A stretch of 64,000 nucleotides of DNA from Oscarella lobularis (lineage: Eukaryota > Porifera > Homoscleromorpha > Homosclerophorida > Oscarellidae), in NCBI RefSeq assembly GCF_947507565.1, contig NC_089184.1, forward strand, positions 2,170,001 through 2,234,000, in the 5' to 3' direction. Below are positions 10,068 through 21,024 of the stretch, piece by piece. The position numbers and the translations under genes are program-made. Within the stretch, counting starts at the first letter, position 1, and each line of letters starts with the position of its first letter. The notes under the pieces are model-generated. The model was not told the DNA's origin. It made no database searches and was given only the letters and a program-made list of their open reading frames with translations.

Positions 10068-11624
10068 TTACAGCTGTTCACCAAGAATTCGCCTATGGGA
10101 TTTGTATACTTTTGCAGCGTTCTCTACAGTCCATCCACTACTGCCTTTCGCGTAAGCTTCAACGTATTCGCGACATTTTCGAAAGAATTTACGAATCATG
10201 TCGGTTGAGATGGAATCAAACACGACTGAGATTATCTGTCTCAACGAGACGATGTTATACCTGCACTTCTCTCTAGCAATCCTTTTTGCGACGCACCAAA
10301 CCCTTTCGATTGGGTTCAACTCACAATGATACTTGGGAAGAAATCTGCAAATGTGCCCTCTGCCTTCGATCGCCCTCTCCAGCAAAGACTTCTCATTGGC
10401 AAAGTCGTCATGCTTCTCTAGAATGGCGACCATCTCCGCACGCTTTAGTCCAGCACAGTTGACACCTCTCTCTTCCAGAACAACTTTGAGACCTTTCGGT
10501 TTACCGTCGGGGAACACCATTTTAAAAGGCCTGCCGTTCCAGACAGTATCTCTCATTGTCGGCTGTTTCTTTCCTGACGACAAATTCATGCGATCAGCAA
10601 CGAGTGCGTCTTTTCCTTTTGATGCATGATTAGAACTGTGGTCGAAAATCCACAGCAGTGTGTACTGATCTCTCGGGTACTTCTCTTCCGCGATGGCTAC
10701 GGCTTTCTCAACTTGATTTAAGAAGTGATCGGCCGTCCAAAAGCCGTCCCTATTTTTCCCGAATTCAAATTGCCTTCGCGCTTCTTTTCCTGGAATTCTA
10801 AGGAAGCCGTCGTGTTCTTCAATAAAGTCTGAGATCATGATCCCTGCCCCTCTCCCCTTTTTCCGTATGAAAAATTGGTCGTCCTGACTCCAAGCCAATG
10901 TCTGGTCTTCGTTCGATTGGAAGACAGTCTCATCGTGGAAGATGGTAACGAGGTGCTTTTCCGCCAATGGATTGCCAAGAAAACCAGGTTGCTCGACGTC
11001 AGGCAAAGCATCATTAGGCAACGGCGGGACAAGATGGTCTTTTTCCAGCGATTGCAAATTTGACACGTATTCGGCACGACTTTTTACAACATCTTCCCTC
11101 TCATGCCCATCCATATAAACCGACTTCTGTGAAGTCTTTCTCCGCGAAAAACCCAAGTCATGCAGAAAACGTTTTGCAGTCGTTTCGCTAACCTTTTTGG
11201 GAAATTCGTCGGGTAGTTGCAGCGAAGGAAGAAGTTGGTCATTGATGTAGCGCTGGAAATCTTTGATTGTCATATTTCCTTTTCCCTTGACGCACGTATT
11301 TTCACGAATCCATTTGGTAGCTTCGCGTCGAACATCTTCATCATGCATGATGCTTACGCGACGATATTTCCCACGACCGTATGTAGGGAATTTGCCGCCG
11401 TTTGATTTCAAGTCAGTCATCCACACTCGAACGCTCTTCTCACCCACGCCGATCATCTTTCCCACTGCCTTCGCAGCACCTTCGACAGTTTTCTTTCCGC
11501 TTGTCCGCAGATGTCCGTAGAAGAGCGCAGACACCATCTGGCGGACTTCACGGCCGCGCTCAGGCTCACGAATCCACTCCTGAGCAATGGAATAAATATC
11601 TTTGTCCTGAAGAACAGCGCAATA

Positions 11625-11655
<31 letters not shown>

Positions 11656-11933
11656 GAATTTTCAGCGTCGTCGTCGTTCTCAGCGTCGTCTTCATTACCG
11701 GCAACAATGGTAGCATCGCTGTCGTCGTCCGAAAGCGAAGGATTGGCCACGACTGGAGTATTGGACTCAGTATTGACTGCGGGACAGGGGTCGGACTCTT
11801 CAAGCGTAGAAGGCCTCCGAATGGAATCCGACGACGTTTCATCCGATGTTCGACGTCTTTTTCGAATCGAATCCATTCTTTCGAGGAGCGCTCTACGTTT
11901 TTTCCATCGATTATCGTTGCCCTTACTCTCCAT
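10068..11933 (-). CDS. DDE transposase, Tc1/mariner superfamily, very long D-E spacing
   Basis: The 621-aa frame is uninterrupted and starts at the ATG 11931-11933. It has a basic N-terminus, a poly-Asp tract (about residues 90-105), a helix-turn-helix-like segment around AAKAVGKMIGVGEKSVRVW, the YMDGHEREDVV block, and the catalytic residues in FHDETVFQSNEDQ, WIFDHSSNH and CELNPIERVW. Between the second Asp and the Glu I count about 111 residues, including NLSSGKKQPTMRDTVWNG and a small SAP-like helix (ERGVNCAGLKRAEMVAIL). Similar proteins occur as multicopy DDE transposases in fungi and invertebrates. It would excise and insert the element by cut and paste into TA sites. The relic at 62.7-63.6 kb belongs to the same broad family. 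Confidence 0.88.
11624..11662 (+). repeat. CGT trinucleotide repeat (poly-Asp tract)
   Basis: About a dozen CGT units on the plus strand encode the poly-Asp run of the minus-strand transposase. Open frames on the plus strand across this run are its shadows. Confidence 0.85.
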
Positions 11934-12172
11934 TGTTGAAGCTTTATCCGGGTGATTTCATGTGGGTCTAACGGTCAATTAAGGCAATCAACCAATCAGC
12001 ATGCGTTCACGTGAGCAACAAAATAAATATCACGCTTACGTCATGCAACCGTATTAATTCAAAAATGCATTCTATGCACTTTACAAAAATGCCAATGCTG
12101 AGCTGCTCGAGATGATTTACAACACGAAAAAACAGTCACAAAGCGGGGACGTTTATGCTGGCCGGCACTGTA

Positions 12173-12874
12173 CCTTTTCCGGAGTGTCCGGCCACTTTTG
12201 AGAGAAATTCTTATGAACATTCGGCTATAAACGCAGGAGAACAAAAGAGAAACGCCAAGGAATCACCTTAACGCACTAGGGCGTGACCAAGGAGACATAG
12301 ACATTTGGGAAAACATCTAACAGTCGCGTACGTAATCAGCCAATTTCAACGACCCACGTGACCGCTATGTTAAACAAACCCTAGATCATCGGAATGCTGC
12401 TATGGGACAGTCGAGTCGAATGATGTCATCGGCTTCCACGTGGAACGAATGACGCGACATCTAGCGCGCTTTAAAGATGGTGGCTTAAGGCGTAAGTTCA
12501 CTGTGCCTGTGCGGTCTCTTGCTTTAGCAAGTTAACCGTCGTTACCAACTAGTTACCTGCCAAGATCAAAAAATCTTTTTCACGTCGACAGGTCCTTTCA
12601 TTGTTTCACCAGGTGCAGTGTCAACGAACTGTGCAATACTTCGCATGATGAAGAATTTCTTTACGCCAATTTGTGCCCTTCGTGTCTTTTTCAATCTGGC
12701 ACGGAAAATTATTGAAACTGTTAGGATCCCCCGCGATGCCTGGCCGCGGCCTCTAGGCGACTCTTTGAGAATGATAATAATTGAGCGACTGTCTGCAAGG
12801 TTTGTATATTTCCCAACTGACCAACGCATGCGCCCCAGGTTATAACATGCAAACATATAGTGGATCGCAACAAC
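12173..12874. other. no gene recognised
   Basis: Right flank of the HIRAN transposon. The short palindrome CCGGAGTGTCCGG lies just outside the element. Minor open frames on both strands at 12566-12856 show no recognisable domain. Confidence 0.4.
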
Positions 12875-14935
12875 TCACTCCCTTCTAGAGGAGTGTGCGT
12901 CCTCGTACATGTGTACAACCAACAAAACAAAATAAAAGGAGCAGCTGCCTAACAATGTGGGTAACAAAAACGTCGAACAACAAGAAATGAAGACAATGTG
13001 AAATAATTTACAGCTGTTAATGGGTGAGACTAACAACAAAGCCGTCAGGGAAACGACTGGAAAGCGTGCCCACGTTGCGTTGCTTAGGACGCGAAGAAGT
13101 ATAAGTACGAGTATTAGAAGTAGAATTAGAGCGAAGATACGGGTTACGTGAGCCTCAGCTTCTGTCGCATTGAAATCCTTTTCGTCTGAAGTAGCGGCGC
13201 TTTTGACCATCCTTGGAGCAGGATTGATCCGAGACGAAATCGGCGCTCGTGTCGTCGCACGGCGGGGCTCCGGTAGCGAAGCGACTTTCGCATCCTGATC
13301 ACCACGACGATCCTCGACGCTGATTGAAGAAGCGTAGTGAGGCCCTGCGCCGTCGCGCGGTAAGACTGGCTTGGACCCGTTTGCGGTCAGTGATCCATCT
13401 GATGTAGGACCCTTATCGTGAGCAGTAGTCAAATTGGCGGTGTCGGACGAAAGTGCTGGAGTAGAAGAACAAAGACGAAAATTGTTGTGAGGATAATAGC
13501 GAACAATCCGTTGAACATGAGCCATGGTCGATTTCTGCGTGTCCAGATGAACAAGCTCGTACGTAACGTCGGAGAGGCGGCATCGAACACGTACGGGCCG
13601 TCGAAATGACGTCGTACCTTTGGCGAAAGACCAGGTGTGCGAACGGACGTATGAAGTAGAACCAGAGAACCAGGTTCGAACGAAACGGCGATATGACGCG
13701 AGTCATAGTATTTCTTTCGGCGAACGTCGGTTTCTGTTTGAGCGGCACGAGCCAACTCGAAGGCTCGGCGGAGCTTTGAAGTGAGAACAACTTCGTAGTC
13801 GTTGATTTGCCAATAACCGGATTTCAAGTCGAGTGAGGTAAAGTAGCGATTTCCGCCGAGGAGGTCGAGGCTGTCATCAATCCTTGGTAGAGGATAGCCC
13901 TCGTCGATCATCAGTTCGTTGAGCAGACGGTAATCGACGCAGAATTTAGGATTCGGTTGTTTGTTTGGCGCCGTCGGCGCTGGCAAATATTGAGAGGGGG
14001 CTGTACTAGCCGCGGGAACGGAAGTGATTGATTTCGATGCCGAGGCCGCCAACTGTTGAAGGATTTGCGAATTCTGTTACATCAACTGCGCTGGCTGCTG
14101 CACGAGCGTTTGCAACAGCTGAACGGTGGTGTCGGACGCCTTACCCATCGGGCGCGATTGTGCCTGCGGCGCCGACGCAGCTGGCGGGCGATCGTATCGC
14201 AAGGCGTAGCAATCGTCGTCGTGAGCAACGGTTCAATTGTGATTCCAAATTCGTTCGGCGGTTTCGGCAGTCCTGATCGCCTCCTTGAGCGATTTCGGTG
14301 GTTTCCGTTCGAGTTCGTCCTTGAATTCGCGACGAAGTCCGGCCTGAAAGCGAGATACAGTTATCGTCACCGAGACAACGTCAGGATCTGCGTTCTGGAG
14401 CTGTAAAAGAATTTGTTTGAAGCGCGAAGCGAACTCGGCTACGGTCTCACGCGCCGTCTGTTTGCAGACCATTAACTTATTAGTCCAATGATGCGTGGGA
14501 TAGCGCGGGATGAATTGTTCCTGAAGGAAAGCTTCGAATTGGTTCGAGGTGAGATTGCCGACGTCGTCGTTTCCCAGGAAAGCGCGGAATTCGGATCGGG
14601 CATCTGCAGAGAGAGCCATTGCAGCGGAGGCTAGCTTGCAACGATCGGGCCAGCGTGAGAATTTCGCGGCGGCGTTGACGTGGAAAAGCCAATTCTCGAC
14701 GTCTTCCCCGCGGCGTCCGAAGAATCGATCGAGCTTCACTGACGATTTCGCTTCGTCAAAGTCCGATTCAGGCGTCGGGAGTGCGCCGTCGCCCGCGCGT
14801 TTCTTCTTCCGCTTCTTTTTGCGAGTTGGCTCGGAATTGTCGGGCGTGGCCGCGCTGTCTTCGAATGATTCCTCGGTTGGGGTTTGCGATCGAAGAGGAT
14901 CGCGACACCTAGAGACATCGAAAAGTAATTCATAT
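12875..14935 (-). pseudogene. Ty3/gypsy derivative with large internal deletions
   Basis: On the minus strand a gag-like region comes first (about 14935-14233; MKLDRFFGRRGEDVENWLFH with FIPRYPTHHW). The same frame continues, with two in-frame stops, through a Gln-rich linker into a fragment of reverse transcriptase (FCVDYRLLNELMIDEGYPLP to FTSLDLKSGYWQI). It then jumps directly into the C-terminal part of integrase (RRKKYYDSRHIAVSFEPGS). Protease, the RT palm, RNase H and the integrase core are gone. A shifted frame 13525-12875 follows, with a hydrophobic stretch near its end. I found no paired LTRs. The deletions would make it non-autonomous. Because the deletions keep the frame, a fused Gag-RT-IN relic is a curiosity, but the stops argue against function. 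Confidence 0.8.
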
Positions 14936-15239
14936 TGGTGATATTTCGCTGTTCTTCTCTCGAGAAGACAAAGTTGAACGTCGTTCGTTCGCGAGCGGTT
15001 CTTCCCAAATATGGCGTCGGAACGCTGAAACAGACACGACGGGATCGTGTGAATGGTAGTAATTGGTAAAAGCAGCGAGACATAGTGAGAGATAGAGCAG
15101 ATCCGAAGGTACGAACAAGTCTGGCGATCCGCCGAATCGCCGGCAGCTGAAGTACGCGAGCCAATTCCTATGACCCGCGAAGATTTCGAATAGATTTGAA
15201 CTCTCGCTACGCTTCTGTATCCATTGTCGGGCCATTTAG

Positions 15240-16380
15240 AAGCTCATAGTAGCCGGTGACGGAATCGCAAGCTTCGAAGCGCTCTCCTGAAATACTGTCC
15301 CCCCAACTAAAAATTCGTCGGACCTTAAAACGAACCTTTGTCTTCAAAACTTCGATTGTTTCACTGAAAACCCAAAGCTTATCCATTTGGTCTATACCTA
15401 TACCTTACTCAAACCCATTATGTGGAAGGGGTCATTTAAGCGGAAGTCCTGACATCTAATTGGGCTTCGCGAGAGCATGCGCATTTCAACTTCTTTTTAT
15501 TGGGTGACGTCGATTATTACAAGTACAGACAATGGCATGCGCATTTGATAGCCCGCCCTGCCGCATGACTCCGCGAATCAAAACTTGTCGTAGACAAGAG
15601 GGGAGAGATAGATAATTAAATAATTAATTCTAAAAAAATTGAACATACTGTCCCCTCATACAAAGGCAGTTATTGATGACGGGGTCTTGTCCAGGACACC
15701 GGCAGAGCAGTTTTTGATCGAGGGATCAGGACCCCAGACCTACAAAAAGAATATTTAGCCCAATAGACACGTACATCCTTCCTTACACTTGAATGCCATT
15801 TTGTATAGAATTCAGGCGCGGTGGCGACGTTATTCGTTGAAAACTTCTGCTAGTGAATGAAAAGAGCCGCCGAATTGATCTTGACAACTCGAGACGCCTC
15901 CAATCATTCGAATCAAATTTAATAATTTATTTAATAACCCGGATGGCTTTGTCGCCGATCCGTCATCGCACGGAGCATCCGAAACGTACGGAGCCACGTC
16001 GATCCATCGCCGAAGCATGGCTGCAATGCGCGCGCAACAAAAAATGAGCAATCTCTGATGTCACAAGAAGTGGAATCTCTGCTTTGAACTGATCTACGTC
16101 GCGACGAATTCTAGATGTCCCTGGTCGATGCCAACAAATATCAGAAACTGGAACAGTACGTCATGCAACCTCTATAGGAAGAATCAAAATCATGATGTTT
16201 CAGTTCCTGCCAGAACTGATGTCTGTTGCAATGAACAATAATGTGCTACAATGAGCTGTTTTGCCTAGTCTACTGTCACATGCAAACGAATTTATTGTTA
16301 TGTATATACTATACGTATAGTCATGTGCTTCGAAGCATATTAAAATATAATCGTTAAGTATGACGTCTCTGTCGAGCAAC
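15240..16380. other. no gene recognised
   Basis: I see no coding segment with recognisable similarity. The sequence CATACTGTCCCC or close to it occurs near 15292 and 15645 in the same orientation, but no larger repeat structure is evident. Confidence 0.4.
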
Positions 16381-16382
16381 TG

Positions 16383-17225
16383 ATGCCAATTGTCGATCTC
16401 CCGCTAAGGGGCCCCTTTGCCGTGACAGAATTTCTCGGATTTTTTTATGAATCTCTTCCGTCGTGCCGCCGGCAGATGTTCTTCGTCTTCGGTACAGTGA
16501 GTTGCACTGGGAAGGCAATCATGTGCTGCAAGGAGTTTCCGACAGCGGAAAGTCGATTACGGCTCGGTCTGCCTACTCGCGCATCGGCTTGAGCGGCGCG
16601 CAGTTTCGATGTGTTACCCGACCATTGTATCAGGCGATGCAACTGGCGACGTCGTTCGGCTTCTGGATCGACCATCCGCAAAAGCCGGAAGAGGTGAAGG
16701 TACTGGCAATCAATTCGTACAAGAAGCATAGTATTTTAGTTACGTAGAAATGAAAAGTAAATATAATCCATATAGATCTACGCACGGCACACTAGAACGG
16801 GGAACAGGAAAACCCAGATGCAGTAAGTTGCAATTTTTCCTTTGGAAACATGCAGCGGTAACAGACAGGCTCATTACTGTCTTTGACATTTCTTTATTTC
16901 TTTTTTAGACTACTTTCACGTCTCGTCGTCATCCCGTTCGAGGCTGTGAATGCGTTAAAAACGGATGAGTAAGATGAGGCGTTTTGGCACCTTCCTGCTC
17001 GGTGGCGAAGAGCATCCAGTAGCATCGGCTTCTTCATCAGTCTTGGACATTGCTACTCCCAGAAAGCAAATGATGGAGGGGAGACTCGCTCCATAAAAAA
17101 GAAAGTTTTGAAATAACTGCCCGCCACTCTTTGCCGCACCGCGGATGGATACGCGGATTTGATCTGGTTTACAGCTGGGGTAGATTTGAAGATTTTGTCT
17201 CATAGTCGTTCAATGCTCACTTTAG
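16383..17225 (+). other. possible upstream exons of the 17.2-18.3 kb gene
   Basis: An open stretch at 16463-16747 (with YSRIGLSGAQFRCVTRPLYQ) and another at about 16909-16967 (RLVVIPFEAVNALKT, ending at a GTAAG donor) look protein-like and lie upstream in the same orientation as the spliceable exons below. I recognise no domain and cannot join them confidently. Confidence 0.35.
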
Positions 17226-18251
17226 ATTGCCCTTGAATGTGTATATTTCGAAAAAGAGGTCGTGAAAATGTTTAAGGACCTTTCGTATTTGATTATTCGC
17301 CAAGTCTGTCCGAAAGATAGCGCTATTCCAACGGCGGTCGAAGAGCGTGACGAAGCTGACCTTGCTCTTGTGGGCAACGTTATCGTTGCAATGGGCTGTC
17401 GGCAGCAAACTGCAGCTGGGGCCAAATCAAGTACGTAAGGATAGTCCGTTCCTCAAACATTTGAGAGTTGGGCGTTGCGCTGGTGGGAACATTCGTGTCT
17501 TTTGGGCATTGCGAGTACGCCGAATGCCTAATTTGTTACTGCGTGAGGTTAAATGTCCTTCTGACCATCGCGAACCTCGAGACAATCGTTGAAGGCGCTT
17601 TCCGACAGGCCCTAAAGCGAGTAGGTTGGGTGCGCAAAGATCAGAAGCAGCAAATCTCATGGTTTCTGCTCGCTGTTCCTGAGGGTAAAGAGAATAATCT
17701 CTCGGAAATCAGGCTTGAGCCAGTACTGACGAAGAAATTCAAATGCTCAATCATCAAAGCAAGTATCATTCCAGAGAGGAAGATGAAGACACGGCGAGAC
17801 AGTAAGTTTCTGTGATATAGTCTTTACCCGATCCTATAATTTTCACTTTCAGTGATACAATTTGGCTGCTTCAAGCAATCTGACATTGAAGCGAAAGAAG
17901 ATGGGCGTTTACTTAGTGCACGCGAAAATGAGGATCACGCTTATCTAGTTGACGCTGACAATCTCTGTGAAAGCGACCACGACGATCTGATCGAATACGA
18001 TAATTTGGACGAATCTGATGATGGCGATAACGACAATGAGAGAGAAGAAAAACGCGAGGAGGCAGAAGGCAAGGAGGCGGAACGCAAGGAGAAGAAACGC
18101 AAGGAAGTGGAACGCAAGGAAGTGGAACGCAAGGAAGTGGAACGCAATGAGTTGGAACGCGGGGAGAAGGAACGCGAGGAGGAGAAACGCAAGGAGAAGG
18201 AACACGAAGAGGACAATGAAGAAGAAGAAGGGAAAATTCAGAAACAGAAAG
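17226..18251 (+). CDS. spliceable gene of unknown function with charged repeats
   Basis: Three segments, 17226-17430, 17466-17801 and 17853-18251, are joined by GT-AG introns of 35 and 51 nt. They keep one open frame across both joins (phases 1 and 1), which is good evidence for a real gene. The first exon begins after TTTAG with IALECVYFEKEVVKMFKDL; the second contains VRKDQKQQISWFLLAVPEGK; the third turns acidic and then into tandem five-residue repeats of the type ERKEV, encoded by a 15-bp repeat at about 18060-18200. A donor (GGTAAAT) follows at 18252, so the gene continues or ends nearby. Both ends are unknown. I do not recognise the family; the charged tail suggests a helix or coiled coil. 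Confidence 0.5.
18060..18200 (+). repeat. 15-bp coding repeat
   Basis: The unit GGAACGCAAGGAAGT and variants repeats about nine times and encodes Glu/Lys/Arg pentapeptides in the gene above. Other frames across it are also open and are shadows. Confidence 0.8.
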
Positions 18252-18764
18252 GTAAATGACAAGAACTGTGTTTTAATTAAGCGCGATAACGGTCGTATTT
18301 AAGATGGAACAGACAGAAAGAACCAAAAAGAGCGTATTCTGAAACAGATCAAGCGAAGGTAATCCATTAATCCTAAATTCATGTAACGCTTATGAAACAT
18401 ATTTAGAAAAGCTGAGCGCTCGAAAACATATCGAGAGGCAGAGTTGCTCCAGACATGCTTTTTCCAAAAGATCTGCCAAAAATGAAGAGAAGGCCGCGTT
18501 TTTTGAGTCATCAATATATACCTCATCAGGTATAGTAATGAGGACCCGGCAGGGTGTTACGTTTGGTTGTTTTTCTTGCTCTAATCATTGCGTTAAAAAA
18601 GGGTCGTCAATCTTGCTCTAATTATTGCGTTAAAAAAGAACATGCAGATGCTGAATCACGTGATCGAAGAAAATAAGAAAACGTTGGCCACATTAAACTG
18701 TTTGCCGACTTTGCGCACAATCACCGGATTGATTAAGTTCAACGAGATGATCTGGATGACAACG

Positions 18765-18918
18765 TTGACTAGGTTGACCACGTTGACCTGGTTGACCACG
18801 TTGACCATGTTGACCTGGTTGACTAGACCAGGTTGACCTGGTTGAGTAGGTTGACCAGGTAGATAAGGTTGACTACGTTGACTAGGTTGACCAGGTAGAC
18901 GAGGTTGACCTGGTGTAC
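18765..18918 (+). repeat. GTTGACC-type minisatellite
   Basis: The 9-bp units GTTGACCTG, GTTGACCAC and GTTGACTAG are reiterated about 15 times with some breaks, including the inverted pair CCTGGTTGACTAGACCAGG. Coding potential of the open frame across it (18642-18836) is doubtful. Confidence 0.85.
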
Positions 18919-19099
18919 ACTAGCTGCTCGAGGCATTCGACGCTAGAAAAGACGGCACGGGTACGGGTTCCTTAAAAGGCAGACGTAAAAGAAGAACCGT
19001 CGAAAAGTACGGTTTAGTCACGAGTCCAACGAATTGAATTCTTGGGCGAGAAGCTGGATCTGGAGGCAGAGCAGTACTGTAGCAACAAGGAAAAGAAGA

Positions 19100-20235
19100 A
19101 AAGTGAAATCCAAGATGGCCACTCGCCTTTTGGATATCTCGGCCGCCCGTTTTTTTCCGTCGCTACTGAGACCTGATATTGATTCAAAAGACATCGGAAG
19201 AGATGCATGTGCGCTTTGCCGCCGTACCTCTCGACAAACTACATGTAGACGGAGAAACGGATCGAAAAGGGAGGTTCCGTCTCTTTCTTCGCCTCACGCC
19301 ATCCAATAAAGGCAGTCCTGAATATTCTCGTCCAGCAAGACGCCTTAGACTTGACAGAAGAAAAGATCAAGTTTTCTCTGTTGTCCGTCGCCAAGAAGAA
19401 AAGCACGATGGACATTTTTTCGTCTTGTTCGTCTTTAACCAACGACTTGTTCAAAATTATAGACAAGACGCCAAAGTTTGGAGCTGCACAAGAAATTTTA
19501 AACATTAAATCGGCTCTGCTCCTCTGGAGACTGATTCAATGAGGTACCTTTCCCTCGTCTACCTGAATAGCCAAATTGGGAAAATTTCCGTATACAGACT
19601 CGTTGGGAGTCTTCGAATCTCTCTTTTGTATGAGATGCCTCGAATAAACAGTCAACTAAATTCGTTCTCGTTGCAGCACTTGCTTTTCGAACTCGATAGA
19701 TATCGTGAATTTCTGCAGAGAGTCGCAATGCCCCGTGCGGTCGACATCTCGATAACACTTGATCGATTAACGAGTCGCGGTTGCGACATTGACGACGGCG
19801 CGCCAGAACCACGGCCAGACCCGCACAAACGCCGCGCGCGTATCGACGTCCCTATCGAGTCTCGGGGAACAAATCCAACTCAAACGGCAATAAAATCGCC
19901 TTAAAGCACGTCGAGAAATCCGGCTTAAAAAGCGTCCCTTCATTGACGTCTCGACCGGCGTAGAAAAAAGCGAGAAGTTGCTCTACGACGATAATCCACA
20001 ACTTGGCATCGAGATCGCTATCAACGACATTGATCTGATCGAGAAAAAAGTTGACAAAGCCGAGCGCTTCGACAAGGCCGAGCGCTTCGACGACAATCGT
20101 TCCGACGTTGACGAGATCACTGTAGACAATAATAACAATGACGTCATGTTATTATTTTCGATTTTCGGAAGTGGCGTACGCGTTAATTCCGTGAGCGTAC
20201 AGTACGCTGGAAATCGCTGATCATACTGGCCTGTC
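19100..20235 (+). other. unassigned open frames, perhaps a decayed gene
   Basis: Three overlapping plus frames at 19113-19542 look like pieces of one protein after small frameshifts (FRLFLRLTPSNK to ALDLTEEKIKFSLLSVAKKK). Further open frames at 19539-19904 and 19978-20220 show no known motif. A 17-bp unit encoding KAERFD is repeated at about 20055-20090. I assign no function. Confidence 0.3.
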
Positions 20236-20239
20236 ATAA

Positions 20240-20525
20240 AGTACTGTCGTATGTCTTCAAGTTTCTGTTTAGTTCAAGGATAAAATTGCGGAGGATTTCG
20301 GCTTTCGGATCAACTGTATCTAGTGTCTTAATGCAATTTTTCCCGCTTCCACTAGTTTCCCTTGTTGCGCGTGTTCAATTGGTGTTACTTTGATGTGATT
20401 TTCCACGTTGAGTTTTGTCTTTGAAGTGTTGATAAATCAGGTCGTTTTTAAATTTTAGATCGTTTCTACGTATGTATTGCAATTCTTTCTTGTAGGTCTT
20501 TGATGTTTGTCGGTCAAACAATTCC
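20240..20525 (-). pseudogene. Penelope GIY-YIG relic
   Basis: On the minus strand the translation begins RQTSKTYKKELQYIRRNDL. It continues through QHFKDKTQRGKSHQSN and, after a small shift, into ITPIEHAQQGKLVEAGK and IKTLDTVDPKA. This parallels the GIY-YIG end at 6589-6894 residue by residue. In-frame stops make it a relic. No other part of a Penelope element is visible next to it. Confidence 0.75.
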
Positions 20526-21022
20526 GCGAAAAAATATAAAGTTACATGGTTTATTCATAGTTTACTCTTTATATTTACTATTCCATACCATAAATAAAGA
20601 TGTTGCACATTGGAAAACGACGAAAACAACCACTTTTCTTAACCGTAACGCGCACTACTTTACGCTCGACACTCCGAAGACCGGACTTTCCACGCGTTCC
20701 ATCACGGCAAAGGACTTCACTTACAGTGCGGTGCAAAAGTATAAGCCACTAGCGCCTATTTAGCTATAGTAAGCCTTCAACCGAAAACTTAAGGTTTTAC
20801 CGATAACAAATATAACCTAAAGATATTCTTCTTACACTTACCTTTTCAAAATAATTTTTAGAATTTGCTACTTAACTGCTACGTCTAATTTTAATTAGAT
20901 TACTCTATATTAGTCTCACATAGGCCACATAATATTCCGACCTGCACAATGAGCACGTAAATAAGCGAATAAAGCATATCACCGATTAAATGGGCCAGAA
21001 TTTGACGGAATCCGCTTTGCAA
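20526..21022. other. no gene recognised
   Basis: An AT-rich stretch with one plus frame at 20500-20763 that I cannot assign. It forms the left flank of the Tigger element. Confidence 0.4.
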
Positions 21023-21024
21023 TA

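Larger units (their letters stand above)
8616..12170 (-). mobile_element. Tc1/mariner-superfamily transposon with HIRAN accessory gene
   Basis: The ends are inverted repeats of about 30 bp with one or two mismatches: 8616 onward reads CAGTGCCGGCCAGCATAAAC and the complement of the sequence ending at 12170 reads the same. Each end is bordered by TA (8614-8615 and 12171-12172), the classical target duplication of this superfamily. The 3555-bp element contains two converging genes: a HIRAN-domain protein on the plus strand (9072-10032) and an intact transposase on the minus strand (11933-10068), with about 35 bp between their stops. Matched ends and an uninterrupted transposase suggest fairly recent mobility. 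The second gene is unusual, since most members of this superfamily carry only a transposase. Confidence 0.9.

Noticed and set aside
11402-11955. Plus-strand open frames with poly-Arg or poly-Val
   Set aside because: They run across the CGT repeat opposite the intact transposase and are shadows of it.
12875-13200. Envelope-like protein at the end of the collapsed gypsy element
   Set aside because: There is a hydrophobic run, but no signal peptide, cleavage site or Cys pattern. It is more likely a translated LTR or non-coding end.
15240-15700. LTR pair for the collapsed gypsy element
   Set aside because: I compared the right flank with 12400-13050 and saw no direct repeat of useful length.
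18018-18302. Second reading frame (Arg/Asn-rich) over the charged repeat
   Set aside because: The 15-bp repeat keeps all frames open. Only the frame that joins the two upstream exons in phase was kept.
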